Shown here in pieces: positions 52,112 through 60,508 of a stretch of DNA of 64,000 nucleotides. Position 1 is the first letter of the stretch. The number at the start of each line of letters is the position of its first letter. Origin of the DNA: Streptomyces sp. A2-16 (lineage in GTDB: Bacteria; Actinomycetota; Actinomycetes; Streptomycetales; Streptomycetaceae); the NCBI RefSeq assembly GCF_018128905.1, contig NZ_CP063808.1, positions 7,750,001 to 7,814,000 on the forward strand, given 5' to 3'. The translations under genes were made by a program, and so were the position numbers. The notes below the pieces were generated by a model. It saw nothing but the letters and a program-made list of their open reading frames with translations. It was not told where the DNA came from and did not search any database.

Positions 52112-52894
52112 GTGCTGGTCCTGCTCCCGCCCTCCGAAGGCAAGGCGTCCTCCGGCCGTGGCGCCCCGCTGAAGCTGGAGTCGCTGTCGTTGCCGGGGCT
52201 CCACGAGAGCCGCGAGGCCGTCCTCGACGCGCTCGTCGAACTGTGCACCGGTGACGAGGAGAAGGCGCGCGAGGTGCTCGGGCTGAGCGAGGGCCTGCGC
52301 GGCGAGGTCGCGAAGAACGTCGAGCTCAGGACGGCCGGTGCGCGGCCCGCCGGGGAGATCTACACAGGTGTGCTCTACGACGCCCTCGACCTGGCTTCTC
52401 TCGACGCGGCCGCGAAGAAGCGTGCCCGGCGTTCGCTTCTCGTGTTCTCGGGGCTCTGGGGAGCGGTCCGGGTGACGGACCGGATTCCGTCGTACCGCTG
52501 CTCGATGGGGGTGAAGCTGCCGGGGCTCGGGGCGCTGGGCACGCACTGGCGTGCGCCGATGGCCGACGCTCTCACCGAGGTGGCGGGGGACGGGCTGGTG
52601 CTGGACCTGCGGTCCTCCGCGTACGCGGCCGCGTGGAAGCCGAAGGGGGAGGTCGCGGGGCGGACGGCGACCGTGCGGGTGCTGCACGCGCCGACCCGGA
52701 AGGTCGTCAGCCACTTCAACAAGGCGACGAAGGGGCGGATGGTGCGGAGTCTGCTGTCGGCGGGCGTCGCGCCGGGGGGCCCGGCCGAGCTGGTGGAGGC
52801 CTTGCGGGAGCTCGGGTACGTGGTCGAGGCGGAGGCGCCCGCCAAGGCGGGGCAGCCGTGGGCGCTGGACGTGCTCGTGGACGAGATTCACTGA
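52112..52894 (+). CDS. yaaA: Peroxide stress protein YaaA (DUF328)
   Basis: GTG at 52112 follows AGAAGGAG by 6 bases; 260 residues. The family signature 'LVLLPPSEGKA' is at the N-terminus, with 'GLWGAVRVTDRIPSYRCSMG', 'LDLRSSAYAA' and 'FNKATKGR' further on. YaaA family proteins limit peroxide damage and bind DNA in Escherichia coli. It is followed 66 bp downstream by eda. Confidence 0.95.
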   Translation: MLVLLPPSEGKASSGRGAPLKLESLSLPGLHESREAVLDALVELCTGDEEKAREVLGLSEGLRGEVAKNVELRTAGARPAGEIYTGVLYDALDLASLDAAAKKRARRSLLVFSGLWGAVRVTDRIPSYRCSMGVKLPGLGALGTHWRAPMADALTEVAGDGLVLDLRSSAYAAAWKPKGEVAGRTATVRVLHAPTRKVVSHFNKATKGRMVRSLLSAGVAPGGPAELVEALRELGYVVEAEAPAKAGQPWALDVLVDEIH

Positions 52895-52960
52895 ACCCCA
52901 GACATTGCACATAGCGCAACGGCCTTTGCGCACTCCGCATCGCTTCGGCAGGATGACGCC

Positions 52961-53617
52961 ATGGCCTCCACCTCGCATGCCTCCTCGCGTACCTCCCTGC
53001 TCGACCTCGCTCCCGTCGTCCCCGTCGTCGTGCTCCAGGACGCGTCCGACGCCGTGCCGCTCGCCCGCGCCCTGGTCGCCGGTGGGCTGCCCGCGATCGA
53101 GGTGACGCTGCGGACGCCCGTCGCGCTCGACGCGATCCGGGCGATCGCCGGCGAGGTGCCGGACGCGGTGGTCGGGGCCGGGACCGTCATCACGCCCGGG
53201 CAGGTGAAGGAGTCGGTGGCGGCGGGCGCGCGCTTCCTCGTCAGCCCGGGCTGGACGGACGTACTGCTGGAGGCGATGCGGGGGTCCGGGGTGCCGTTCC
53301 TGCCCGGGGTGTCGACGACTTCGGAGGTCGTGGCGCTGCTGGAGCGGGGCGTCACGGAGATGAAGTTCTTCCCGGCGGAGGCGGCCGGGGGCACGGCGTA
53401 CCTGAAGTCCCTCGCCGGGCCCCTGCCGCAGGCGCGGTTCTGTCCGACGGGCGGGATCGGGTCCGGGAACGCCCCCGAGTACCTGGCCCTGCCCAACGTC
53501 GGCTGCGTGGGCGGGACTTGGATGCTTCCGGCGGACGCGATCGCCGCGCGGGACTGGGGGCGGGTGGAGGCGCTGGCCCGCGAGGCCGCGCACCTGCGGC
53601 TACGGCCGCAGGTGTGA
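52961..53617 (+). CDS. eda: KDPG/KHG aldolase
   Basis: A 218-residue class I aldolase. The catalytic pattern is intact: 'AIEVTLRTP' with the active Glu, 'MKFFPAEAAGG' with the Schiff-base Lys, and 'FCPTGGIG' for phosphate binding. It cleaves 2-keto-3-deoxy-6-phosphogluconate (or 4-hydroxy-2-oxoglutarate) to pyruvate and an aldehyde. Its last 18 bases overlap the convergent RNase H/phosphatase gene. Confidence 0.95.
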   Translation: MASTSHASSRTSLLDLAPVVPVVVLQDASDAVPLARALVAGGLPAIEVTLRTPVALDAIRAIAGEVPDAVVGAGTVITPGQVKESVAAGARFLVSPGWTDVLLEAMRGSGVPFLPGVSTTSEVVALLERGVTEMKFFPAEAAGGTAYLKSLAGPLPQARFCPTGGIGSGNAPEYLALPNVGCVGGTWMLPADAIAARDWGRVEALAREAAHLRLRPQV

Positions 53618-54730
53618 CGTGTCGTTGAGGAGCCGGACGCTCGCGTTGCCGTCGGCGTAGTACGCCACCGCCGACAGCGAGGCCGCCGAGAGTTCCATGC
53701 GGAACAGGGACTCGGGCGGGGCGCCGAGAGCGAGCCGTACGAACGTCTTGATCGGCGTGACGTGGGTGACGAGCAGGACCGTGCGGCCCGCGTACGCCGC
53801 CACGAGCCTGTCCGTCGTCGCCGCGATCCGCGTCGCCGTGGCCGCGAAGCTCTCGCCGCCGCCGGTGGGTTCGGCCTCCGGGTCGGACAGCCAGGTGTTC
53901 AGGTCCTCGGGGTAGCGCTCGCGCACCTCGCCGAAGGTGAGGCCCTCCCAGGCGCCGAAGTCGGTCTCGATCAGGCCGTCCTCGACGGTGACCTCGATCC
54001 CGAGCCGTTCGGCGACGGCTGCAGCGGTCTCGCGGGTCCGGGTCAGGGGCGAGGCGAGGATGTGCTGGATCGTGCCCCTCCTGGCCAGCGCTTCAGCCGC
54101 CCTCCGGGCCTGCTCCCTCCCGACCTCGGACAGGGCCGGGTCCGTACCGCCGCTCCCCGAGAACCGCTTCTGGGGCGTCAGCGGGGTCTCCCCGTGCCGC
54201 AACAGCACGAAGGTGGCCGGGGCGCCCATGTCGGCAGGGGCCCAGCCGGGACCGGCGACGGCAGTGGCGGCACGTACGTCGGCCTCGGCCTCGGCGGACG
54301 ACAGGTTCCGTACCGAACTCGCCGACGTCCCCGAGTCCATCGCCTCGTTCGCCAACCGGTCCGCGTGCTTGTTCTGCTCCCTGGGGATCCACTCGTAGGT
54401 GACCTGCCCCGGAGGGAACACCCGCCCCGCCTCCAGAGCGAGCGGCTTCATGTCGGGGTGCTTGATCTTCCAGCGGCCCGACATCTGCTCGACGACCAGC
54501 TTGGAGTCCATGCGGACATGGACGCGGGCGGAGGGGTCGAGGGTGTGCGCGGCGCGCAGGCCCGCCAGCAGCCCCCGGTACTCGGCGACGTTGTTGGTGA
54601 CGACGCCGAGGTACTCGTACGTCTCGACCAGCGTCTCCCCCGTCGCCGCGTCCAGCACGACGGAGCCGTAGCCGGCCGGCCCGGGGTTGCCCCGCGAGCC
54701 GCCGTCCGCCTCGACGATGAACTCCCGCAC
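53600..54730 (-). CDS. Bifunctional RNase H / acid phosphatase
   Basis: A 376-residue fusion. The N-terminal RNase HI-like domain begins 'EADGGSRGNPGPAGYGSVV' and has 'NVAEYRGLLAGL', 'RMDSKLVVEQMSG' and 'ADRLANEAMD'. The C-terminal half is a histidine phosphatase ('LLRHGETPLTP', 'LASPLTRTRETAAAVAERLG', 'LVTHVTPIKTFV') of the alpha-ribazole phosphatase type. This fusion is characteristic of actinobacteria (the Mycobacterium Rv2228c type). It is downstream of the zinc-ribbon gene (12 bp) in an operon with nif3. Confidence 0.96.
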   Translation of the reverse strand: MREFIVEADGGSRGNPGPAGYGSVVLDAATGETLVETYEYLGVVTNNVAEYRGLLAGLRAAHTLDPSARVHVRMDSKLVVEQMSGRWKIKHPDMKPLALEAGRVFPPGQVTYEWIPREQNKHADRLANEAMDSGTSASSVRNLSSAEAEADVRAATAVAGPGWAPADMGAPATFVLLRHGETPLTPQKRFSGSGGTDPALSEVGREQARRAAEALARRGTIQHILASPLTRTRETAAAVAERLGIEVTVEDGLIETDFGAWEGLTFGEVRERYPEDLNTWLSDPEAEPTGGGESFAATATRIAATTDRLVAAYAGRTVLLVTHVTPIKTFVRLALGAPPESLFRMELSAASLSAVAYYADGNASVRLLNDTSHLRP

Positions 54731-54742
54731 GCCCCGAGCTCC

Positions 54743-55486
54743 TTACAGGCCGGACTCGGACGTGCGCACCAGGATGCGGCGGCAGTTCTCGCAGCGCACC
54801 ACGGTGTCCGGCGCGGCCGCGCGGATCTCGTTGATGTCGGTGATGGCGAGCTCCTGGCGGCAGCCCTGGCAGGTGCGCTGGTACAGCTTGGCCGCGCCGA
54901 TGCCGCCCTGCTGCTCGCGGAGCTTGTCGTAGAGCTTGAGGAGGTCCGCGGGCACGACGGCCGCGATGACCTCGCGCTCCTTGGTCACCGAGGCGATCTC
55001 GCCGTCCAGCGTCTCGAAGGCCGCGTCACGCCGGGCGGTGGCGTCCTCGATCTTCGACTGGACGGAGGCGACGCGCCCGGTCAGCTCGGCGACCCGCTCC
55101 TGCGCGGACTCCAGGCGCTCCATGACCTCCAGGACGACGTCCTCGAGGTCGCCCTGGCGCTTGGCGAGGGAGGTGATCTCGCGCTGGAGGTTCTCCAGGT
55201 CCTTGGGCGAGGTCACGGCACCGGAGTCCAGGCGCTGCTGGTCGCGGGCGGCGCGCTGGCGCACCTGGTCCACGTCCTGCTCCGCCTTGGTCTGCTCGCG
55301 GGCGGTGTCGCTCTCCTCGGTCTGGGCGGCCACCAGGAGGTCGCGCAGCTGGGTGGCGTCCTTGGTGAGCGACTCGATCTCGGCGTGCTCGGGAAGCGAC
55401 CTGCGCTTGTGGGTGAGCTGCTGGAGGCGGACGTCGAGGTCCTGGACGTCGAGGAGGCGGATCTGGTCGGCGGGCGCGGCGTTCAG
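54743..55486 (-). CDS. Coiled-coil protein with C4-type zinc ribbon
   Basis: The start is a CTG at 55486 overlapping the Nif3 stop (CTGA) with GGGAG 7 bases upstream. This gives 247 residues beginning with the conserved 'NAAPADQIRLLDVQDLD'; GTG at 55333 would cut off a conserved region. The body is a long coiled coil, and the C-terminus has the zinc ribbon Cys-x2-Cys (CQGC) and Cys-x2-Cys (CENC). It is probably a nucleic-acid-linked adaptor of unknown exact function. It is conserved in this order with Nif3 and RNase H/phosphatase in actinobacteria. Confidence 0.92.
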   Translation of the reverse strand: MNAAPADQIRLLDVQDLDVRLQQLTHKRRSLPEHAEIESLTKDATQLRDLLVAAQTEESDTAREQTKAEQDVDQVRQRAARDQQRLDSGAVTSPKDLENLQREITSLAKRQGDLEDVVLEVMERLESAQERVAELTGRVASVQSKIEDATARRDAAFETLDGEIASVTKEREVIAAVVPADLLKLYDKLREQQGGIGAAKLYQRTCQGCRQELAITDINEIRAAAPDTVVRCENCRRILVRTSESGL

Positions 55487-56349
55487 TTGGGGGCTCCCAT
55501 TGAGCTAGAGGTCGGGTTGGACGCCGCGTGGGCGGTCCAGGGGTCGGTGACCGTCTTCGAGACATGCACGCGCAGGTCCCAGCCGTGACGGTCGGAGATC
55601 TCGTCGAGCTGGGCGGCGGCCAGCTCGCACCAGGGCCACTCGGTGGCCCAGTGCGCCGCGTCGAGCAGCGCGAGGGGACTGTGGGCGCGGGCCGCGATGA
55701 ATTCCGACACCGGGTGATGACGCAGGTCCGCGGTGAGGAAGGCGTCGACGCCGGCCGCGCGGACCTGGTCGAAGAGGCTGTCGCCGGAGCCGCCGCTGAC
55801 GGCGACCGTGCGGACGGTGGCCTCGGGGTCGCCGGCCACACGGATGCCCTGTGCGGTGGCGGGCAGCCGCTCGGCGGCCCTCGCGGCGAGTTCGCGGACG
55901 GTCGTCGGGGGGTCGAGCTCGCACACCCGACCGAGGCCCCGGCGCCCGGACGGGTCCGTCGGGTCCGGCACCAGCGGCCGTACGACACGCAGGTCGAGCG
56001 CGCCCGCGAGGGCGTCCGAGACGCCCGGGTCGGCGGTGTCCGCGTTGGTGTGGGCCACGTGCAGCGCGATGTCGTTCTTGATGAGGGTGTGGACGACCCG
56101 GCCCTTGAAGTGGGAGGCCGCCACGGTCGTGGTGCCGCGCAGGTAGAGGGGGTGGTGGGTGACCAGCAGGTCCGCGCCCAGCTTCACCGCCTCGTCGACG
56201 ATCTCCTGGACCGGGTCGACGGCGAACAGGACCCGCATGACCTCCTGGTCGGGATCGCCCACGACGGTGCCGACCGCGTCCCAGGACTCGGCCCGCTCGG
56301 TGGGCCACAGGGTCTCCAGCGCGGCGATGACTTCAGACAGACGGGGCAC
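55483..56349 (-). CDS. Nif3-like dinuclear metal-centre protein
   Basis: A 288-residue member of the Nif3/DUF34 family. 'DLLVTHHPLYL' and 'HVAHTNADTA' provide the N-terminal metal ligands, and 'ALLDAAHWATEW' the C-terminal His/Glu ligands. The protein is a toroidal hexamer in known structures; its role is not settled (GTP cyclohydrolase-like or metal handling). It is the first gene of the operon with the zinc-ribbon and RNase H/phosphatase genes. Confidence 0.94.
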   Translation of the reverse strand: MPRLSEVIAALETLWPTERAESWDAVGTVVGDPDQEVMRVLFAVDPVQEIVDEAVKLGADLLVTHHPLYLRGTTTVAASHFKGRVVHTLIKNDIALHVAHTNADTADPGVSDALAGALDLRVVRPLVPDPTDPSGRRGLGRVCELDPPTTVRELAARAAERLPATAQGIRVAGDPEATVRTVAVSGGSGDSLFDQVRAAGVDAFLTADLRHHPVSEFIAARAHSPLALLDAAHWATEWPWCELAAAQLDEISDRHGWDLRVHVSKTVTDPWTAHAASNPTSSSMGAPN

Positions 56350-56536
56350 GGGGAAAGGCTACCTGCCTGGTCTCTCCCGTTGAACCTGAGCCGCCCACGG
56401 CTGTCCCGCTCAGCACAGTCGCCCCGGTTTCCTCAGGCGAATCGTTCCTGGGCCACACCTTTGTGTGAAGCGGAAGCCCGCCCGTCCCACGCCTGTGCGT
56501 GCGAAAACTAGTTTCGTGGCCGGAGGTGACCGGACG

Positions 56537-58135
56537 ATGACGGCCTGTGCCATCGAACCCGCGGCGGCGAACGAGGACGGGGAGACCCCGCGGACGGAGC
56601 GCGCGATCACCGAGGACCTGAACACCGAGGACGGGGAGACTCCCGCGTCCGAGGGCTTGAGCGGCCTTGACGGGGTGACAGCCGGGACGGAGAGCTTGAG
56701 CGGCCTTGACGGGGCGACACCCGGAACCGAGGGCCTGAGCTTCCAGGACGGGGCGACACCCGGAACCCAGGGCCTGAGCTTCCAGGACAGGGCGACACCC
56801 GGAACCCAGGGCCTGAGCTTCCAGGACAGGGCGGCACCCGGAACCGAGAGCTTGAGCTTCCAGAACAGGGCGGCGCCCGTGGTCGCGGTGGTCGAGCACG
56901 TGAGCGTCCGGGACGGGCGGATGCCCGGGAGCGAGGGCGTGCTCGATCAGGGGGGCGGTGCGGCCCGGCGGACCGATTGCGTGATCACCGTCGACGGCTC
57001 CTACGCGGCGCGACTCGCCCGCAACGGCGACTCCTGGTTCCCGGAGCGCTGGACCCTGGACGGCCCCGAGCCCTACGCCGTGCCGCTGCCCGGCAACCAG
57101 CCCGAGGAGCCCGGCACCGAGGTGCAGCCGATGGGCGACGGGCGGGTGCTGATCAGGCGGTTCGCCGACGGGCGGCACGCCTTCTCGCTCCTCTACCCGA
57201 CCGGGCCGGGGACGGGTGAGATCCCGCTGGGCGCGGTCGAGTGCCCGGAGGAGGGAACGGTCCTGCGGCTGCTGCCGCCGGCGCCGGGCGGTGAGCGGGC
57301 GTACGCCCTCGCCGTCGGCCGGCGCTCCAGTGCCGTGTGGCTGGTGGCGGGCGGTGCCTTCGGACCGGAGCACGTCGCGGAGATCCCGGGGCGCTGCTCG
57401 GGCGGGGTGTGGCTGGACCGGACCGGGCGGATGCTGGCCCTGGACCGGGAGAGCGGCGGGCGGACCAAGGCGGTCGTGGTGGATCTGGAGCGGGGCGGGG
57501 AGGTCTCGCCCCTGCTGCAGATCACCGACGGCAGTGACGACCGGCTGCTGCTGGCCGACCCGGACAGCGGGCTGCTGCTGATCTCCTCGGACGCTCCGTC
57601 GCCCGGGCGCGCGCGGCTGGGCTGGGGGGTGCTGGGCAGCACGCTGCCGGTGCGCTTCCCGGAGTGCCTGCGGGTGCCGGACTGCGTGGTGACGCCGTTC
57701 GCTATCCAGCCCGGGCAGGTGCTGATGCCGGAGAGCTGCGGGGTGGCGCTGCGCGTGGACGGCCCGATGGGCAGCTGGCTGGGCGTGTGGCGGCCCGCCG
57801 CCCGGCAGATCCAGCATCTCCCGGCGCCCGAGGGCTGGTTGGCGGGTTCGGGGTTGTGGACCGAGGACGGGGAGCTGCTCCTGCCGTACGCCACGGCGGA
57901 AGTGCCGTGCGCGGTGGCGCGGTGGGCGGCGGCTCCGCGGAACGGGGCCCTCGCCGGGGAAGCGGAGGGCCCTGGGGGAACGGGGGAAACGGGGGCGGGG
58001 GACGCGGGTCCGGGGGATCCGGAGGGCGGCGGCGAAACGATCGCGCGGTCGCCCGAACCGGATCCTCCGGGTCCTGTCGTGGCACGTCCTGTGCCCTTGC
58101 AGCAAGCCCCGTTGGGCAATCTTGTAACGAAGTAG
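56537..58135 (+). CDS. Large hypothetical protein with N-terminal 13-residue repeats
   Basis: ATG 56537 follows GGAGGTGA by 7 bases; the frame is open to 56465. The product has 532 residues. The first 120 residues hold six 13-residue repeats (GLSFQDxAxPGTx type). The rest (about 150-470) looks like a beta-propeller-like fold: repeated 'WLDRTGRMLALDRESGG', 'DRLLLADPDSGLLLISSD' units with Asp/Gly turns. No signal peptide or membrane span is visible. The last 60 residues are Gly/Pro-rich. Function is unrecognised; the gene is conserved in position beside Nif3 in Streptomyces. Confidence 0.75.
   Translation: MTACAIEPAAANEDGETPRTERAITEDLNTEDGETPASEGLSGLDGVTAGTESLSGLDGATPGTEGLSFQDGATPGTQGLSFQDRATPGTQGLSFQDRAAPGTESLSFQNRAAPVVAVVEHVSVRDGRMPGSEGVLDQGGGAARRTDCVITVDGSYAARLARNGDSWFPERWTLDGPEPYAVPLPGNQPEEPGTEVQPMGDGRVLIRRFADGRHAFSLLYPTGPGTGEIPLGAVECPEEGTVLRLLPPAPGGERAYALAVGRRSSAVWLVAGGAFGPEHVAEIPGRCSGGVWLDRTGRMLALDRESGGRTKAVVVDLERGGEVSPLLQITDGSDDRLLLADPDSGLLLISSDAPSPGRARLGWGVLGSTLPVRFPECLRVPDCVVTPFAIQPGQVLMPESCGVALRVDGPMGSWLGVWRPAARQIQHLPAPEGWLAGSGLWTEDGELLLPYATAEVPCAVARWAAAPRNGALAGEAEGPGGTGETGAGDAGPGDPEGGGETIARSPEPDPPGPVVARPVPLQQAPLGNLVTK
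56654..56887 (+). repeat. Six 39-bp tandem repeats inside the hypothetical gene
   Basis: Six in-frame units of 39 bp encode variants of G/S-L-S-x-x-D/N-x-A/V-x-x-G-T-x. The middle copies are nearly identical and the end copies diverge, as expected of an expanding coding minisatellite. Confidence 0.85.
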
Positions 58136-58231
58136 TGCCGGTTGGTCCGGCCGCCTGGATTCGCCCCGCAGTGTGCCGGTTAAACTCGCCCCGCTGTAAG
58201 AAAGATCATGTTGACGGGGTGAATTACTTCC

Positions 58232-58384
58232 ATGAGCGACGCCAGCACGAACCAGTCGACTGCAGACGTCCAGGAGTCCACTGGCCGCGGTAAGCACCGG
58301 GGCCCGGTCTCGGTACAGGACAGCGAGACGGCCCCGCGCGGCCGTCACCGCAAGTCGGTCGAGCAGACCGAGGCCGCGGCCTGA
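58232..58384 (+). CDS. Small basic protein, 50 residues
   Basis: The ATG at 58232 begins 'MSDASTNQST'; the frame closes at 58384 just before a strong hairpin. The product has paired basic motifs 'GRGKHRG' and 'RGRHRKS' in a polar, disordered sequence with a Glu/Ala-rich end. The start follows GACGGGGTGA by about 12 bases. I recognise it only as a short conserved Streptomyces-type protein. The reasonable coding bias, a dedicated terminator and a separate upstream region support a real gene. Confidence 0.65.
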   Translation: MSDASTNQSTADVQESTGRGKHRGPVSVQDSETAPRGRHRKSVEQTEAAA

Positions 58385-58399
58385 GGCAGACGACGACAC

Positions 58400-58433
58400 A
58401 CGGCCCCGCCCTTCTCGTAAAAGGCGGGGCCGT
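58400..58433. terminator. 11-bp GC hairpin
   Basis: Arms 58400-58410 and 58423-58433 pair perfectly (ACGGCCCCGCC with its complement) around a 12-base loop, followed by TTT. It lies between the small gene (+) and the SDR gene (-), whose stop is 8 bases further on, so it can serve both strands. Confidence 0.88.
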
Positions 58434-58440
58434 TTCGCGT

Positions 58441-59391
58441 CTACTCCCGCTTGAGCCCCAGCACTTCGGCCGCCGCGAAGGTCTCCCCCGCCGGCCGCCG
58501 CGCGTAGTGCGGGGTGAGCAGCGCGTCCAGTTCGTCGTAGGTGAAGGTGTCCTGCTTGCTGTCGAACTTGGCCTGCACCCGCGGTCGTTCGACGACGACG
58601 ACCATCCCTCCGTGTACGACGAGCAGCTGTCCGTTGACGCGCTCGGCGGCCGGTGAGGCCAAGTAGCCGACGAGCGGGGCGACATGCTCGGGGGCGAGGG
58701 GGTCGAGCCCCGACTCGGGCTGTTCGAGGCCGGCGAAGACGTCCTCGGTCATCCGGGTGCGGGCGCGCGGGCAGATGGCGTTGGCCGTGACGCCGTACTT
58801 GGCGAGCGCGAGGGCCGTCGAGGTGGTGAGTCCGACGATCCCGCCCTTGGCGGCCGCGTAGTTGGGCTGTCCGGCGGACCCGGCGAGGAACGCCTCCGAG
58901 GAGGTGTTGACGATACGGCCGTACACCGGCCCGCCCGCCGCCTTGAACCGCTCCCGCCAGTGCGCGGCCGCGAACCGGGTGGTGTTGAAGTGCCCCTTGA
59001 GGTGGACCCGGATCACCGCGTCCCACTCGCCCTCGGTCATGGAGAAGACCATGCGGTCGCGCAGGATGCCCGCGTTGTTGACGAGGATGTCGAGCCTGCC
59101 GAACTCGGTGATCGCCAACTCGACGAGCTCCCGGGCCTGTTGGTGATCGGCCACGTCCCCGGTGTGGGCGACGGCCCGACCGCCCAGGGCCCGGATCTCG
59201 TCGGCGACCTGCTCGGCGGGGCCCGCGGACGCCTCGCCGGAGCCGTCCCGGCCGGGCTGTCCGAAGTCGTTGACGACCACGGCCGCGCCGAGCCGGGCCA
59301 GCTCCAGCGCCTCGGCCCGGCCCAGACCCCGGCCGGCGCCGGTGACGATCGCCGCGAGCCCTTCGAGCGGCAGCACCCCTGTCCTTGTCAT
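58441..59391 (-). CDS. SDR-family oxidoreductase (3-hydroxyacyl-CoA dehydrogenase type)
   Basis: A 316-residue protein with the NAD(P) motif 'VTGAGRGLGRAEA', 'NDFGQPGRDGSG', 'LVNNAGILRD' and an active-site 'YAAAK'. The insert and length resemble the multifunctional beta-oxidation (HSD17B4-like) dehydrogenase subgroup. Together with the MaoC-like hydratase and alcohol dehydrogenase in the same direction it suggests oxidation of an acyl-CoA or steroid-like substrate. It is the last gene of the three-gene set, 9 bp from the dehydrogenase. Confidence 0.9.
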   Translation of the reverse strand: MTRTGVLPLEGLAAIVTGAGRGLGRAEALELARLGAAVVVNDFGQPGRDGSGEASAGPAEQVADEIRALGGRAVAHTGDVADHQQARELVELAITEFGRLDILVNNAGILRDRMVFSMTEGEWDAVIRVHLKGHFNTTRFAAAHWRERFKAAGGPVYGRIVNTSSEAFLAGSAGQPNYAAAKGGIVGLTTSTALALAKYGVTANAICPRARTRMTEDVFAGLEQPESGLDPLAPEHVAPLVGYLASPAAERVNGQLLVVHGGMVVVVERPRVQAKFDSKQDTFTYDELDALLTPHYARRPAGETFAAAEVLGLKRE

Positions 59392-59400
59392 GCAGCGGCC

Positions 59401-60477
59401 TCAGATCTCGATGCAGGTACGGAGGGAGGTCCCCGAACGCATCTGGTCCAGCGCCTCGTTGACCTCGCTCAGCTGCACCCGGTGGGTGATCAGGCCGTCC
59501 AGGTCGACACGGCCGGCCCGCCACAGGGCGATGGTCCGCTCGTAGGAGCGCAGCACGTCCCCGCCGCCGTACATGGACGGCAGGATGCGCTTCTCGTCGA
59601 AGAACAGCTCGAACATGTTGAGCTGGAGGAAGTCGTCCATGGCGCCCGCGCCGACGACGACGAGCGTGCCGCCGCGCCGGGTGGTCTCGTAGGCCGTGCG
59701 GGCGGTCGCCGACCTGCCGACGACCTCGAAGACGTAGTCGAAGCCCTCGCCGGCGGTCACCTGCTGCTTGGCGTCGGCCAGTTCGTCCGGGGAGACGGCC
59801 CGGGTCGCGCCGAACTTCAGGGCGGCCTCACGGCGGGAGGCGACCGGGTCGACGGCGACGATCTCGGCGGCGCCCTTGAGACGGGCGCCCTGGACGGCGG
59901 AGATGCCGACTCCGCCGCAGCCGATGACGGCGACCGACGAACCGGCCTCCACGTCCGCGGTGTTGAGCGCGGCCCCGAGTCCGGTGGTGACCCCGCAGCC
60001 GATCAGCGCGGCGATGTCGAAGGGCACGTCGTCGGGTATCGGCACCGCGCAGCCCGCGTCGACGACGACCTCCTCGGCGAAGGTGCCGGTGCCGGCGAAG
60101 CCGAAGACATCGCCGTCGGGACGCCGGAAGTTGGCGGTGCCCGCGTTCATGAACCCGGCCAGACACAGTTCGGTCTGGCCGCGCTTGCAGGCGGGACAGG
60201 CTCCGCAGGCGGGCAGCCAGCAGACGACGACCCGGTCGCCCGCCTTCAAGTGGCTGACGCCCTCGCCGACTTCGAGGATCTCGCCGGCGCCCTCGTGGCC
60301 GGGCACGAAGGGTGCCGGCTGCGGGAGGACCCCGCTCATGGCGGACAGGTCGGAGTGGCACAGTCCGGTGGCCCGTACCCGGATCCGCACCCTGCCGGGC
60401 CCGAAGCCCACCGCCTCGACGTCGTCGTGGACCTCGAGTTTTTCCTGGCCTGTCTCGTGCAGTACGGCTGCGCGCAT
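59401..60477 (-). CDS. Zinc-dependent alcohol dehydrogenase
   Basis: A 358-residue medium-chain dehydrogenase. Catalytic-zinc region 'GLCHSDLSAMSG' and 'GHEGAGEILEVG'; structural-zinc loop with four Cys ('CGACPACKRGQTELC'); cofactor motif 'IGCGGVGISAVQGA'. The 'GCGVTTGLGAALNTA' segment is typical of class III/NDMA-like actinobacterial alcohol dehydrogenases. It lies between the MaoC hydratase and SDR genes on the same strand and likely shares their pathway. Confidence 0.94.
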   Translation of the reverse strand: MRAAVLHETGQEKLEVHDDVEAVGFGPGRVRIRVRATGLCHSDLSAMSGVLPQPAPFVPGHEGAGEILEVGEGVSHLKAGDRVVVCWLPACGACPACKRGQTELCLAGFMNAGTANFRRPDGDVFGFAGTGTFAEEVVVDAGCAVPIPDDVPFDIAALIGCGVTTGLGAALNTADVEAGSSVAVIGCGGVGISAVQGARLKGAAEIVAVDPVASRREAALKFGATRAVSPDELADAKQQVTAGEGFDYVFEVVGRSATARTAYETTRRGGTLVVVGAGAMDDFLQLNMFELFFDEKRILPSMYGGGDVLRSYERTIALWRAGRVDLDGLITHRVQLSEVNEALDQMRSGTSLRTCIEI

Positions 60478-60508
60478 GGTGCGGCTCCCCTCGTACGGCG
60501 TGCTGGGT

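Noticed and set aside
56654..56887. CRISPR array
   Set aside because: The units are contiguous coding repeats of 39 bp in one frame with no unique spacers and no cas genes nearby. The same holds for the repeats at 47711-47800 and 63052-63135.
56333..59524. 1,063-codon minus-strand frame crossing several genes
   Set aside because: It runs antisense to the hypothetical protein and out of frame over the SDR gene, with low-complexity repeats and no domains.
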